From Argentina anserina (lineage: Eukaryota; Streptophyta; Magnoliopsida; Rosales; Rosaceae), in contig NC_065874.1 of assembly GCF_933775445.1 (NCBI RefSeq), positions 31,442,501 through 31,506,500 on the forward strand: a stretch of 64,000 nt of DNA, written 5' to 3'. Below are positions 1 through 11,201 of the stretch, in pieces. The notes beneath the pieces are model-generated. The model did no database searches, was not told the origin of the DNA, and was given only the letters and a program-made list of their open reading frames with translations. A program made the translations under genes and the position numbers. Positions within the stretch are counted from its first letter, which is position 1. Every line of letters starts with the position of its first letter.

Positions 1-527
1 TAAGCAACTCTCTAAAATTGCAGACTTCTCAATTTTTCTGACCAATCGCACGCTGACGACGGATATTCCATTGCCGGATGGTGTCTAAGTCTCTACTTGG
101 AGCTTCTTCTTACCGGTGGAGCCGCTCCTGACTGATTTTTGATCTATTCAGACGAACCGGAAACTGTCCCGAAACTTCAAACCTACTCTCCTTGGGACTT
201 CATCTTCATGATAATGACGTCTAGGATGCATATGTAGTTGCTCCAGCAATAAAAACGGCGTCGCCAACGTGCAATCGGTCGGAAAAGCTGAGACGTCCGC
301 ACTTTTGGAGAGTTGCGGACGTCCGTCTCTGAACACCTCGTGCAATATTATTGTAGTCTTGAATCTTGATAGAAGTATATATGTGCTGGTAGGCATATAT
401 TTTATCTGAATGTGATTACACGCTAGCTTAATTAAAAGCCATAAAAGTGGGAAAAACCATATCTTACATTAACTGATGGCACTTTTGCTGTGCATATTCC
501 TGGTTGCCAAATATGCATGTACGCAAG
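1..527. other. Sequence upstream of UGT exon 2, no gene recognised
   Basis: If the UGT at 528 is a normal two-exon UGT87 gene, this stretch is intron and exon 1 lies beyond the left edge. No trace of UGT87 exon 1 (the PGRGHVNP region) is visible here. The part from about 50 to 350 is richer in GC than its flanks and contains CGGACGTC/GACGTCCG-type inverted words near 287-330, which looks more like inserted repeat than intron. An 82-codon minus-strand reading frame across it resembles nothing I know. Confidence 0.4.
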
Positions 528-1402
528 TCCGTGGAGATGAAGTAATAGACTACATTCCTGGAATCTCCACCACACGCTTGGCTGATCTTCCCACTATATT
601 ATATGGAGATGGTTTGTCTACCCTCGACAGAGCCCTTGAAGCTGTTTCCAGCACTCACAAAGCACAGTACCTCTTGTTTACTTCATTTTACGAGCTTGAG
701 CCTCAAGTCTTTGACGCACTAAAAGCCAAATTCTCTTTACCTGTCTACCCTATTGGCCCAAGCATTCCACACTTCGAGCTTTCAAAAAATCCTCATGGTA
801 ATGACCTAATCTATCTGCAGTGGCTAGACTCTCAACCCAGGAGCTCTGTTCTCTACATATCTCTGGGAAGCTTCTTGTCTGTTTCAAACGCCCAAATGAA
901 CGAAATCATTGCCGGAGTAAAGAACAGCGGTGTTAGGTTCTTTTGGGTGGCGCGTGGGGATGCTTCTAAGCTCAAAGATGGTGTTGGTGACATGGGCTTG
1001 GTGGTGCCTTGGTGTGACCAATTGAGGGTGTTGTGCCACCAGTCCATTGGAGGGTTTTGGTCGCATTGTGGTTGGAACTCAACTCAAGAAGCTGTCTATG
1101 CTGGTCTTCAGGTTCTTACTTGCCCTATATTTATGGACCAAATCCCAAATGGGAAGCAAATTGTGGACGACTGGAAGATCGGGTATAGAATGAAGAAGGA
1201 TAAAGTTGGAGGTGGAGACTTGGTTGCCAGAGAAGAGATTGCAGAGCTTGTGCATTGGTTTATGGATGTTGAAAGCAATGAAGGGAGGGAGATGAGGAAA
1301 AGAGCAAAACAACTCCAAGAGACTTGTCATGGAGCAATTGCAAAGGGTGGTTCTTCAGACTCCAATCTTGATGCTTTTATCAAGGATATTTCGAGATGTT
1401 AA
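528..1402 (+). CDS. UGT87A: UGT87A-like UDP-glycosyltransferase, exon 2 (5' incomplete)
   Basis: This is the second exon of a family-1 plant UDP-sugar glycosyltransferase, a soluble enzyme that transfers a sugar from UDP-sugar to small-molecule acceptors. The 44-residue PSPG sugar-donor box is complete, from WCDQLRVLCH through HCGWNS to the closing FMDQ. The stretch opens with RGDEVIDYIPGIS, matching the start of exon 2 in the intact paralogue at 8381. The acceptor AG at 526-527 leaves a phase-1 junction, as in that paralogue, and the frame is open to TAA at 1400-1402. Exon 1, with the catalytic His, is not in the window, so the gene may be complete to the left or 5'-truncated. An ATG at 476 opens the same frame but lies upstream of the acceptor and gives a non-UGT leader. 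The acceptor substrate cannot be read from sequence. Confidence 0.8.
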
Positions 1403-1772
1403 TTACTTAACTATATTGCTTAATTAATTAAGCTCAAACATTTCATATTTTCTACTAACTCTTTGCGGAAGTAAATTTGTCACTCACTGTTGATACGTCC
1501 ACCTTCTAATAAGATACCACATATCCATTTTTTTACTACAATCTAACTAAGGTTAACACTCTTATATTTTTCTTTTCTAATTATTTAGAGGAAATAATTA
1601 TGATTAAATTGTTAATTTCCTTCTTCTAATTAATCTGATCATTACTATTCCATCTATTCTTTCCTCTCTTTTTTTGTTCTTTGATAAAGAAAAAAAACCA
1701 TGACCTTGAAAATAAGGGATTATCTCTAACCTAATATTGACCATGACCTGAAAAGGAAAGCATTGATTATTT
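1403..1772. other. Intergenic, no feature seen
   Basis: AT-rich sequence between the first UGT exon and the CACTA-like terminus. It should hold the UGT 3' UTR. No coding segment or repeat is recognised. Confidence 0.5.
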
Positions 1773-4683
1773 CACTACTAGAGAAAACCCTTTTGGAGAC
1801 AATTTCTTTTGGGACAAACAAAATTTTTGTCCCCCATACATGTGATTAGAGACAAAAAAATATATTCCGCCTCTAATAGTTTTGTTATAAAAATCTCCAT
1901 CTCACTCTAGTAGGAGACAAATAAGGTGACAACAAATATCCATCTCAAAACTAAGAGGGAAATATTATGATTTATTTTGTTAAGAAAAAAGAGACCCTTG
2001 TGAAAAAAAATTATACTTTTATGTAAATATTCTTTATAGTGATACTGGGAAACTATATCTATAAACAAGGACGAAGCAGTAAATTTGACATAAAAATTAT
2101 GTTAAAAACCTAAAGATGATTTAGCGGAGGTGAGTGTTCTAGATTTCGTTGATTCGTTCAAATCTCTAGATTTAGGGTTTTCTAAACCATACAATGGGAG
2201 CAACAGGTAGCCACAAGATCCAATATTAAAATCTGAAAACCAACGGAGGAGACTTCATGTGTCCATATAACTCCACCGCCAAGAACACTGATCAAGCTTC
2301 AGCCTGAAAATTCACCGCTGAATATTTCGGTAAGTACTGTTCTGATTCACCATTATAATTCTCCGTATCACAACCGCACATCGTCAAAATCCACTTTGCG
2401 ATTGTTTGTATTAATTAAGAAATTTGAATACCGATTCATCTTTGTGAGATTCTGTAATCTCTTTATTGATGTGATTTGCTTATGGAAATGCAATTTGATT
2501 CAGGTGAGAACTATACTACGAATTAGTTCTTCAGGTGCCTTTCATTCACCCAAATCAAATTCGTTTTCATTCCACTTAAATATGTCAATTGTCAAGTTGC
2601 CAATTGAATTCTTTTGCCAATATGTTATAGTTTTTTCTTTAAAATACTGATTAGTTTATTGTGGTTTAGAAGCTTTAGAGTGCAGAAGCTACTCATTTTG
2701 GCGATTGGTTTGATTGGGGTCTTATCAGGGACTTTTGACAGATTCAACTCCAGGTAAGCTAAGCTTCTTATTTGGTTGAATGGTTTTGGTGTTGTGGGTG
2801 AGTCGATCACTATCTATTCCATATGTGGTTTTGGTGGGACTTTATTCACCGTCTACCATGGGCTTTGCTTATGAACTTAAGAAAATAAAAGCATTGCTAA
2901 ATGTGTACCCTATCTATTTGTATATGTTTCATTTGTAAGGAGTCATACACGATGTTTGGGCAAGTACCTTTTAATTTAATGTTTAATCTAGTTAAATTTA
3001 AAAATGTTCTGGTTGAATTTTGGTATCTCTGGTTTATTTTTCCTGCTATATTAGATGTCCAACAATCTGAGAATGAGAAGCTGAAAGTAAATGTCATTAA
3101 TCTGTTGCAATTTTTCTCATGAATGCTTTCTGATATATAAGTAAATTCTGTGGTTGCATTCCTGAGTATTCTCTATTAGTTTTTCCTTCATATCTATTTG
3201 AGTTGGCATGGCTTTGGCTTTGATCCTTGCAGGCTTTTAAGAACATTCATTTCAGATTTAACTCCCCCCCCCCTCCTTATAATACAGGTCGATGGTCATC
3301 AGGTAAGTAAATGTTACAAAGCAAGATTGGTTTACAATATATTAATTCACTATTATATTCTATATGTGATTATAAAGTGAGGGTTTTACATTATATAGGA
3401 ACCATAAAAAAAGTTTGGCCCAGAGTCTTTCAGGAGATCGCAAATTGAAAGGCAACATGTAATTTTTTTTTTTTGCACTTAAATTGAGCTTTCATTATTT
3501 TTTTTTCCTGGAACTGTTTCTTTACTCTTTATTTATATTCTGCAGGTTAGTGATGCTCTGATGAAATGTGTAACAATTGATGATCTAGGATTTAATGAAG
3601 GAATGCCAATTGCAGCAATCACTATATACAAATGTCTTGTCCACTGGAAGTCATTTGAAGCAGAAAAACTAGTGTATTTGACCAGCTTATTCAGATAATT
3701 GGCTTAGCAATAGAGGTATACTAAATTTCAATCTTAATCTTATTTTATTATAGAACCAGTAAAGTAATTTTTTATGTGTCTTAAAAATCTTACTAAGAAC
3801 ATTTATATATGTTTCTGTATGTCAATTACTTATTTCGTATTTTGTCTTATGACTCTAATTTGTATAGGAATATGTCGTGCATTTCAATATATTGATATTG
3901 AAAAGATAGAGGCAAGACATTACAAGGAAATTATTTTTGATATTTTTCAACTTATAATACCTTGGGGTTCATTTAGCTAGCATGGCTCCCTTTTTTGGTG
4001 TGCTGGATCTTTTCTAGTCTGAGACTAAAGGTTGGTCATCGGTTACGGCTTTGGTAAGCTAATATTTATGACCTTGCTTATCTTCTTCACATATGGATGT
4101 CCTTATGTAGTTGCAGATTTTATCACTAATTTAAGATTTATTACTTATCTTTATTATTTTTGGATGTCCTCTAACAAAAAAAAACAAGAAGAATATTTAT
4201 TACTTATCTTTTATTTTCAGAAATTGCAGGGCAAACAGACAGCTGGGCAGATCTATCTGTAATAAGAGCTTGTCTTTGATCTTTTGATGTATCACTCTCA
4301 TTGCAGGTAACTAAGTTCTCTTACTTCTAAACACACCAGCATATAGGCTAGTTAATCGAGATTGAATAAGTTGAAAAATGTGCAAAAATATATTCAGGTG
4401 TGATTTGGAAGATGGTATTGACAGTAGAGGAGCTGGAAGTCAAGTTTTTGATCTATGCAAATGTGGCCTACGTACCTGTGATGATGGTATTGATGAGATT
4501 AGAATGCTGAAGACAAGGACGTTGGCTAGTTATATGCATAATGCATATATATGTGTATACATAAGTTAACTATTTTTATCCACACATGGATGTTCTTAGT
4601 TGCAGATTTTATTTCTGGTTGAAGATCTATGTAAGATATTTGTAAAAGTGCTCAAGTTGTTTATGAGTATGGGCTAATTCAGA
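1773..4683 (+). mobile_element. CACTA-like DNA transposon (left terminus; right end not found)
   Basis: Position 1773 begins CACTACTAGAGAAAACCC, a typical plant CACTA terminus. It is followed by subterminal copies of a GAGACAA/GGGACAAA-type word (about 1795, 1811, 1850, 1914), as expected for transposase-binding repeats. No matching ...TAGTG end was found before the UGT fragment at 4684, so the right limit is only the next recognisable feature. No transposase is seen. The interior has a leader-like stretch (2120-2330), several intron-like splice signals and a myosin XI exon, suggesting a non-autonomous element with captured host DNA. The region 3716-4683 holds nothing else I can name. Confidence 0.5.
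3546..3715 (+). pseudogene. Myosin XI globular-tail (DIL domain) exon fragment
   Basis: Translation gives [16 protein letters not shown], then [22 protein letters not shown]. After a one-base loss in an A run near 3666-3670 it continues [16 protein letters not shown]. This is the start of the DIL/globular tail of plant class XI myosins, the cargo-binding end of the actin motor. The fragment is flanked by a TTCTGCAG acceptor and a GAG|GTATAC donor, so it is an exon with its splice sites. An upstream piece near 3420-3457 (SLSGDRKLKGN) and one near 3053-3088 (VQQSENEKLK) could be neighbouring tail exons but are weaker. The frameshift makes it non-functional. It lies downstream of the CACTA terminus and is probably captured host sequence. 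Confidence 0.75.
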
Positions 4684-5440
4684 AGCTGATTTTCTGTTAG
4701 TCTCTTCCGTTTATGGGCTTGAAAGCCAAGTCATTGATGTTTTAAGATCAGAACTTTCACTACCTACTTACACAATTGGCTCATTGATGCCTTCCTTCAA
4801 AGCTAATAGTCCTACTGTTGCTAACCATTTACAATGGCTAGATTCTCAACCATGCAGCTCAGTGTTGTACATCTCCATGGGAAGCTTCCTTTCATTTTCT
4901 AGAGTGCTAATGGATGAGATTGCAACTGGTTTGAGCAAGAGTGGTGTTCGATTCTTTTGGGTGGCTCGCAGCGAAACAAACATATTACAACATATTTGTG
5001 GTGAACTGGGGTTTGTTGTACCCTGGTGTGACCAAAAGAGTGTTGTCCCATTCTTCTGTTGGTGGATTTTGGTCACATTCTGGGTGGAACTCAGTTAGAG
5101 AAGGTGTTTTCTCAGGTGTTCCTTTTCTTACATTTCCCGTAGCTTTTGACCAATGAATGAACAGTAAAGTGATTGTTGAGGATTGGAAAACGGGGTGGAG
5201 GGTGAAGAGTACGTACTGAGTCAAAAACCAACTATTTGGTGACTAGTGAGGAAATTGCAATGTTAGTGAAAACATTTATGGATTTGGAGCATGATGAGGG
5301 GAAAGAAATGAGAAGGAGAGCAAGGGAACTCCAACAGATATGGAAAGCCGGAAAGGTGCCATTGCAGAGGGTGGTTCCTCTAGAACTAATATCAATGCCT
5401 TCATTCAAGGCATTTTGCAATACTAAGAGGACTAAGCGAA
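4684..5440 (+). pseudogene. UGT87A-like pseudogene, exon-2 fragment
   Basis: Starting mid-exon 2 (ADFLLVSSVYGLESQVIDVLR), this copy is very close to the intact gene at 7441-9261. It has a frameshift inside the PSPG box near 5034, a Cys-to-Ser change in the core (HSGWNS instead of HCGWNS), and a TGA directly after the PSPG-closing DQ (5154). It shows further indels near 5210-5225 and 5345. Exon 1 and the first part of exon 2 are missing, replaced upstream by the CACTA-associated sequence. The last recognisable bases are the INAF-like tail near 5400-5420. Confidence 0.9.
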
Positions 5441-6214
5441 TAACAATACATCATATCTTCTTATCTCCCAGTAGCAAATTAACCATCTTCTTGGATGTAC
5501 TGATGCTAAAATTAGAGGTTTGATTTTCTTTAAGACTCTTCATATGATGCAAAAAAAAAAAAAAAAAAAAACGAAGAGGCATGCACATACATTTGCAATT
5601 GTTATATTTCAGGTAATTTGCAGTGTATGGGCATAGCATATAATTTCTAGAAGTTATTCAATTACTTAGGTTTTTCTAATGGACTTTGTCGTTGTTTCAC
5701 ATCTAAAATCAATTGGAAATTAGTGGAGCTACTTGGTAACACATTTTATAATGGTCTCATTTTCCTATATGAGATATGTAAATTATGCACTCGTTCACAT
5801 GCATAAGTACTTAAGTAGTGAAGTCATATGTGTAAACATATTACATTAAGTTACTTGGAGTTGACGTGGCCTTGAGACATGCACAAGTTCGATACATTGT
5901 CTTTGGAACCGTGATAAAACAGTTTGCGTTCACATCCAAGATCAATTAATAATAAATAGTGACCCAAAAGTTCTTATAAATCCTTAATTGATGGCTCAAA
6001 TTTTTCATGTGATATCTAAAGTCTCAACACTTTTTGAACTGTCTGGTTGTTTAGACATATATTTTCTTTCAACTGACGAGGGAAGCTTCTAACTTGAGAG
6101 CATGCTACATGCACGTGTAGTGAATTTTTAAGTTATAAAAAATTTAATTCACTTCATTGGTAGTTAAATGATTTCGGATGTAAAACTCAAATTACCATAT
6201 TATTAATTAGTGAA
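5441..6214. other. Intergenic with a 21-base A run
   Basis: AT-rich and non-coding. It contains an uninterrupted A run at 5551-5571 downstream of the UGT pseudogene. No target-site duplication linking that run to the pseudogene was found. Nothing else is recognised. Confidence 0.5.
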
Positions 6215-7142
6215 AATTTTAAAAACGGTAACTCACAAATGTTCCACTCTAATTTAAAGGTAATTTAGTTTTATTAATTAACTTCAAATTGGTACCTAAC
6301 GTCTATAATCCAACTCAAGACTTCTACTTACCGTCAACCAGTGGGTTTGTTTCAAAGTTTTATGTCTAATTAGCAGGGGTAATTGTATTCACCACTTCTT
6401 CTAATGCCCTCAGTTTCCACATACCAAACCCCCAACGGTCGCATCACTATCGACCTCCTAAACGATACCGCCCCCTTCACCAACACCTCCGCTTTCCAAC
6501 AGTCCCTAAAACACTTCCTCTCCCAACACCCACCCGGCTGCATCATCATCGACGTCTTCCACCATTGGGCTTTTGACGTCTTCAACTCTTTCTAAATCCC
6601 AAGAAATGTCTTCAACAAAGGTGGGTTCTTCTCAAGCTGTGTTATGCAGAACGTCAGCCACTTTAGGCCGCATGAGAAAGTGGCTTACGATTTTGAATTA
6701 TTCATGGTCTTAGGGTATTTTCGATTAGGTCGAATTGACAAAGTATATGAGTTGGAGTTGAAGTATGGACAGTTGGAAAACAAGAGCTTTGGGGTTGTGA
6801 TGAATAACTTCTATGAGTTGGAGTTGAAGTATATATGATTATATGGTGATTCTTTCAAGATGATTTGGGGATGGGGGATTGATCTATGCAATTGAGACGA
6901 AGCTATTAAGTCCTTACCCAGTAGATTGGAATTGAAGTAGTGATTGAATTAATTAGATTCAATTATTCAAATGACACAATTACCTTTGTAAGATAGATAG
7001 AAAATTCAGAATGAAACGGAAGGGTTGACGACATGTACAAGTTTTGAGTGAGATTATAGACGTTAGATACCTATTTAAAGTTAACAAAATTAAATTACAT
7101 TTAAATTAGAGTAAAACATGTGTGAAGTTCGGTTCTTAAATT
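6215..7142. mobile_element. Inverted-repeat unit enclosing a UGT73-like fragment
   Basis: About 125 bp at 6215-6339 matches the reverse complement of 7023-7142. The shared core includes CACAAATGTT.CACTCTAATTTAAA and ACCTAACGTCTATAATC against their reversed counterparts, with scattered mismatches. The arms face each other across about 680 bp that contain a decayed UGT73-like gene piece. Long TIRs enclosing host gene sequence are the pattern of a Pack-MULE or foldback element. No clear target-site duplication was found, so class and exact ends are uncertain. Confidence 0.5.
6390..6838 (+). pseudogene. UGT73-like glycosyltransferase N-terminal fragment
   Basis: Frames in this stretch read PNGRITIDLL, CIIIDVFHHWAFDVFNSF, then IPRNVFN.GGFFSSCVMQNVSHFRPHEKVAYDFELFMVLG, and finally ENKSFGVVMNNFYELE. 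These match, in order, the acceptor-binding N-terminal half of UGT73-type enzymes (the D.FHHWA block, the FFS/C block, the SDSEPF.VPGLP block and the KSYGVVVNSFYELE block). A stop at 6593 and missing segments show decay. It belongs to a different UGT subfamily from its UGT87 neighbours and lies between the inverted-repeat arms. The C-terminal PSPG half is absent. Confidence 0.7.
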
Positions 7143-7440
7143 AAATATCCTCTCATCAATGGTCCGTGCATGGTTTCCATGGTCTCGTTTTCAAATAGAT
7201 ATAATCGATCTCTCCACAGGCACCGATCACTGGGTCACCAACCACGTTGTCTGAATCGAAAGGCTCGCGTTGTACTAATTAAATATGTTCTTCCTACTTG
7301 AGATTAGCGCATGATAGACTTATAGTGCGTACGTCTGGTCATTCTCTTTTAAATTTGCTCTTCTTCTTCTTCACAAGCCATTCATGCATCCTCCTCAACC
7401 AAAATTCTAAACTGAGACATCATTCATCATACAAAACGAC

Positions 7441-9261
7441 ATGGATTCCTCCGCCACAGTAAAACCTTACGGCGTCTGCCACATAGTAGCAGTGCCTTAT
7501 CCAGGCCGGGGTCACGTAAACCCTATGATGAACCTCTGCAACTTACTACTTTCCCAGAAGAGTGATATTCTAATAACCTTCGTCCTCACAGAAGAGTGGC
7601 TCGGCTTAATTGGTTCCGAAGTTAAACCGGACAACATTCGCTTCGCCACAATCCCTAATGTAATCCCATCGGAGAAGGATCGTGCGTCCGACATGGTTGC
7701 ATTCTTTGACGCCGTCATGACCAAAATGGAAGCTCCGTTTGAGCAGCTGCTGGATGGTCTCGAGCTGCTGCCTAGTGCCATTATGGCTGATACTTTCCTG
7801 CCTTGGGCAGTCGCAGTGGGCAACCGGAGGAATATTGTTGCGGTATCGCTTTGGCCAATGTGCGGGTCTGAATTCTCTGTGTACCACCATTTTCATCTCT
7901 TCCGGCAAAACGGACACTTCCCAGTTAACTTGTCAGGTGAGTATCGATCGATCTGTTAGTCCATCTCTCTTTTTCGGTACGTACAATATATTGGCTTAAA
8001 CCATGAACTTTTCTAAATATTACAATGGAAAAAGAATTGATTTTGAAATTTGGGATGAGAAATATGTTGGAGATGCTTAATTTTCTGCTAGGAGAAAAAT
8101 AAGTTAATCTTGATGGAGAAGTCACCGGACACTAACACGTACATATGTCTTTACAAAATTCAGAAAGTAAGTCGTGGTTTTAATTTAAGAATCTATTTGA
8201 TTTTTCTTTTATGAATCACACTTACATCACACTAGTTTTTTTTTTCTGAACAGAATATGTTCATTATCTAAAGAAAAGAAGTTCATTATATAACACACTG
8301 AATTGTGATTGTTATGAATCAATTGCGATTTAAATCACGTTTAGCATAATTGTTTTGTTGTCTTCCAACTTCGTTGACAGAGAAAGGCAATGAACGGGTC
8401 GACTACATCCCAGGAGTTTCTTCCATACGATTAGCGGACACTACTAGTTCCATTGATGGAAAGCAATCAAAAATTCTAGACTATATCCTCAAGCGTGCTT
8501 TTACTTGGGTGCTTAAAGCACAGTATCTCTTTATCACCTCTATCTATGAGCTTGAAACCCAAGTAATCGATGTTTTAAGATCACAACTCTCACTACCGGT
8601 TTACACAATTGGCCCATTAATACCTATCTTCAAAGCTATTAGTGCTAGTGGTACTAACCATCTACAGTGGTTAGACTCTCAACCTTGTAGCTCCGTTTTA
8701 TATATCTCTATGGGAAGCTTTCTTTCTGTTTCTAGTGCTCAAATGGATGAGATTGCAGTTGGTTTACGCAAGAGTGGTGCTCGATTCTTTTGGGTGGCGC
8801 GCGCTGAAATGAATAGGTTACAGGAGGTTTCTGGTGATATGGGGTTAGTTGTTCCTTGGTGTGACCAAATAAGGGTGTTGTCCCATTCTTCTGTTGGTGG
8901 ATTTTGGTCACACTGTGGGTGGAACTCAGTTAGAGAAGGTGCTTTCTCAGGTGTTCCTTTTCTTACCTTTCCCATAGTTTTTGACCAAGGTATGAACAGT
9001 AAGGTGATTGTGGAGGATTGGAAAACGGGGTGGAGGGTGAAGAGTACTGAGGCAAAAATCGACTATTTGGTGACTAGTGAGGAAATTGCAATGTTAGTGA
9101 AAACATTTATGGATTTGGAACATGATGAAGGGAAAGAAATGAGAGAGAGAGCAAGTGAACTCCAACAGATATGGAAAGGTGCCATTGCAAAAGGTGGATC
9201 AACTAAAGCCAATATTAATGCCTTCGTTGGAGACATTTCAGAGGAGATTAAGCATAAGTGA
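7441..9261 (+). CDS. UGT87A: UGT87A-like UDP-glycosyltransferase, complete (2 exons)
   Basis: Exon 1 is 7441-7936 and exon 2 is 8381-9261. The 444-bp intron has GT/AG ends (TCAG|GTGAGT, TTGACAG|AG) and joins in phase 1 to give LSEKGNER. The product is 458 residues, normal for UGT87. The GT1 catalytic His is H25 in PYPGRGHVNP, and the partner Asp is D117 in MADTFLPW. The PSPG donor box spans residues 325-368 (WCDQIRVLSH ... HCGWNS ... FDQ) and is intact, including the closing DQ. The start ATG is preceded by an ordinary AT-rich leader and is the first Met before the Rossmann strand. It is the only undamaged UGT in the window. UGT87A members in Arabidopsis are linked to flowering time and stress; the acceptor here is unknown. 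Confidence 0.93.
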
Positions 9262-9804
9262 GTCTTCTTGTTGGAGTTCGACCAAAAAAAAAGGGGGTCT
9301 TCTTGTTGGAGATTGTATTGTGATAGTTTAAATATGATTTTGGAGCATGGTCAATTGCATTTGGACTATTGTTTAATTAAAAATGTGTAACGACATGTTT
9401 TACTTGATTCAATTCAGTAAGTTTATGAATGTGTTTTCAAAATGATGTTTTTATCGTATATGACCATGTTTAATGTTGTCGTTGTTGTGCGTAAATTGTT
9501 GAGAAAGCGAGCTTAAATCCATAAATATGAGTTATTTCTCCTATTTTTGAATGCTCTGATGCATTCTCGTGTCTCAAAAATCATGATTTGTTCATCCAGT
9601 GCCGTATATAGAATACGTTTTGTAAAAGATACTGTTAATCAATCTGAAAAGTGAGTACTTAGTAACAAAGACGTTGTATTTGTTATTCGGGTTTGAATTT
9701 TAATTTGTATATCCTTCGTCTTTTATTTATTTACAATTTTATTCATTTCGTTCCGTTAGTTTACTATGACAAAAACAGTGACGGTGGGACTTTGGACTGA
9801 CGAG
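9262..9804. other. Intergenic, no feature seen
   Basis: The 3' flank of the intact UGT, AT-rich and without recognisable coding sequence, running to the first LTR of the nested retroelement. Confidence 0.5.
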
Positions 9805-10059
9805 TGTGTTAGTCATATAATGGTAGTATAGGTATTTGCTTGTTATCCCTGGATAGACTTGGGGTACTATTCTCCTTAATTAAATTGAATCACAATGTAG
9901 TCATGTAAACCGTTTATGCGTTTCATCTACAGTTTCAACATTTTAGCTTTCAATAATTCATGAAACACTCAATATCTCTCAATGCAAGATCAACACTCTC
10001 CATCAAGACTTCTTGATAGGTCTCTACTCTGATGGAAATCTATCTATTCAAACCAGTTA

Positions 10060-10940
10060 GCATTCATGTAACTTCTTCACCTTGAGTTGATGGTAACCGG
10101 ATCTCAGATCAATCTTAGAGAATACCGTAGCCCATCTAAGCTGATCAAATAAGTCATCAATCCTAGGTAAAAAATACATATTCTTGATGGTCACCTTATT
10201 CAATTTCATATAGTCCACACACAACTACAGAGAACCATCTTTCTTCTTCACGAATAACACCGGCGCACCCCAATGTGTGACACTAGGTCTAATGAACCCT
10301 TGGTCCAATAGCCAATCTATCTGCATTTTCAACTCTTTAAGCTCGTTCTGCCCCATCATATAATGCACCTTCGACACAGGTGTTGTACCGGGTACTACAT
10401 CCATGCAGAATTCAACAACTCTCCGAGGAGGTAAACCCGGTATCTCCTGAAACACCTCACTATACTCGGATACCACAACAATGTATGCAATAGCTACTTC
10501 CTGATCCACAAACTCCACATGTGCCAAGACTCCTACTTTCATGACATTATCCGACTTAAGGCAACGACATCCATGCATAATTCAACAACTCTCCGAGGAG
10601 GTAAACCCGGTATCTCCTGAAACACCTCACTATACTCGGATACCACAACAATGTATGTAATAGCTACTTCCTGATCCACAAACTCCACACGTGCCAAGAC
10701 TCCTACTCTCATGGCATTATCCGACTTGAGGCAACGATAACGAAAAATTGGCTCCCCGGGACTATGGAAAAATCCTCCCATGTCAAAGCAATCGATCAAA
10801 GCATGATGTGGCATCAACCAATCAATTCCTAAGATCACATCATAGGTGTGGTCCAGAATCACTATCAAGGAAGCAGAGAATTCCCTACCCCCAATCACAA
10901 TAGGAAAAGCCTTGTAGATTGTCTCAAGCTCGAGAGACAC
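10060..10940 (-). pseudogene. Ty3/gypsy protease - reverse transcriptase fragment
   Basis: The minus strand encodes a retropepsin C-terminal part (DVILGIDWLMPHHALID), a linker ending in the typical [14 protein letters not shown] motif, and the RT start ([23 protein letters not shown]). After a damaged codon it continues through [15 protein letters not shown] and [16 protein letters not shown] near 10,060-10,230. The RT catalytic box and everything after it are absent. A 170-bp tandem duplication (10401-10739) repeats the EFVDQEVAI...LPPRRVVE segment and shifts the frame. No active polyprotein can be made. Confidence 0.88.
10401..10739. repeat. 170-bp tandem duplication within gypsy pol
   Basis: Positions 10401-10570 and 10571-10739 are near-identical direct copies, both starting CCATGCA.AATTCAACAACTC and ending at GGCAACGA. 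They differ by only a few substitutions, so the duplication is recent relative to the element. It duplicates the protease-RT linker coding sequence. Confidence 0.9.
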
Positions 10941-11201
10941 TCAAAGAGATGAAGTGACACATAAAGAGCGTCCAGGAGATGTAGGAATCAACCCTAACAC
11001 CTCCACTACCGAACTAATAATAAAAGAGTGTGATGCTCCCATATCAAACAGTACTCTAGCAAAGTAGTCAAAATAGGTAAGGTACGTTCCACTGCTGTGT
11101 CCCACTATTAACCAAGATATTTAGAGGGAAGATGAATCATCGAAGTATTATCACAATACTTCTATTTAGAGGACAAAACCTTAAGGTGTGGCTTCTAACA
11201 C

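Noticed and set aside
476..526. ATG at 476 as the true start of a 308-residue UGT
   Set aside because: The 17 residues before the acceptor at 526-527 do not match UGT87, and the resulting protein would lack the whole acceptor-binding domain and catalytic His.
2301..2760. Short plus- and minus-strand frames as genes between the UGT copies
   Set aside because: AT-rich frames of 60-85 codons without homology, in a region with intron-like signals belonging to the captured or element sequence.
4684..5571. UGT pseudogene as a processed (retroposed) copy because of the A run at 5551-5571
   Set aside because: It starts within exon 2, so absence of the intron proves nothing. No matching target-site duplication was found on either side, and the A run lies about 130 bp beyond the last UGT homology.
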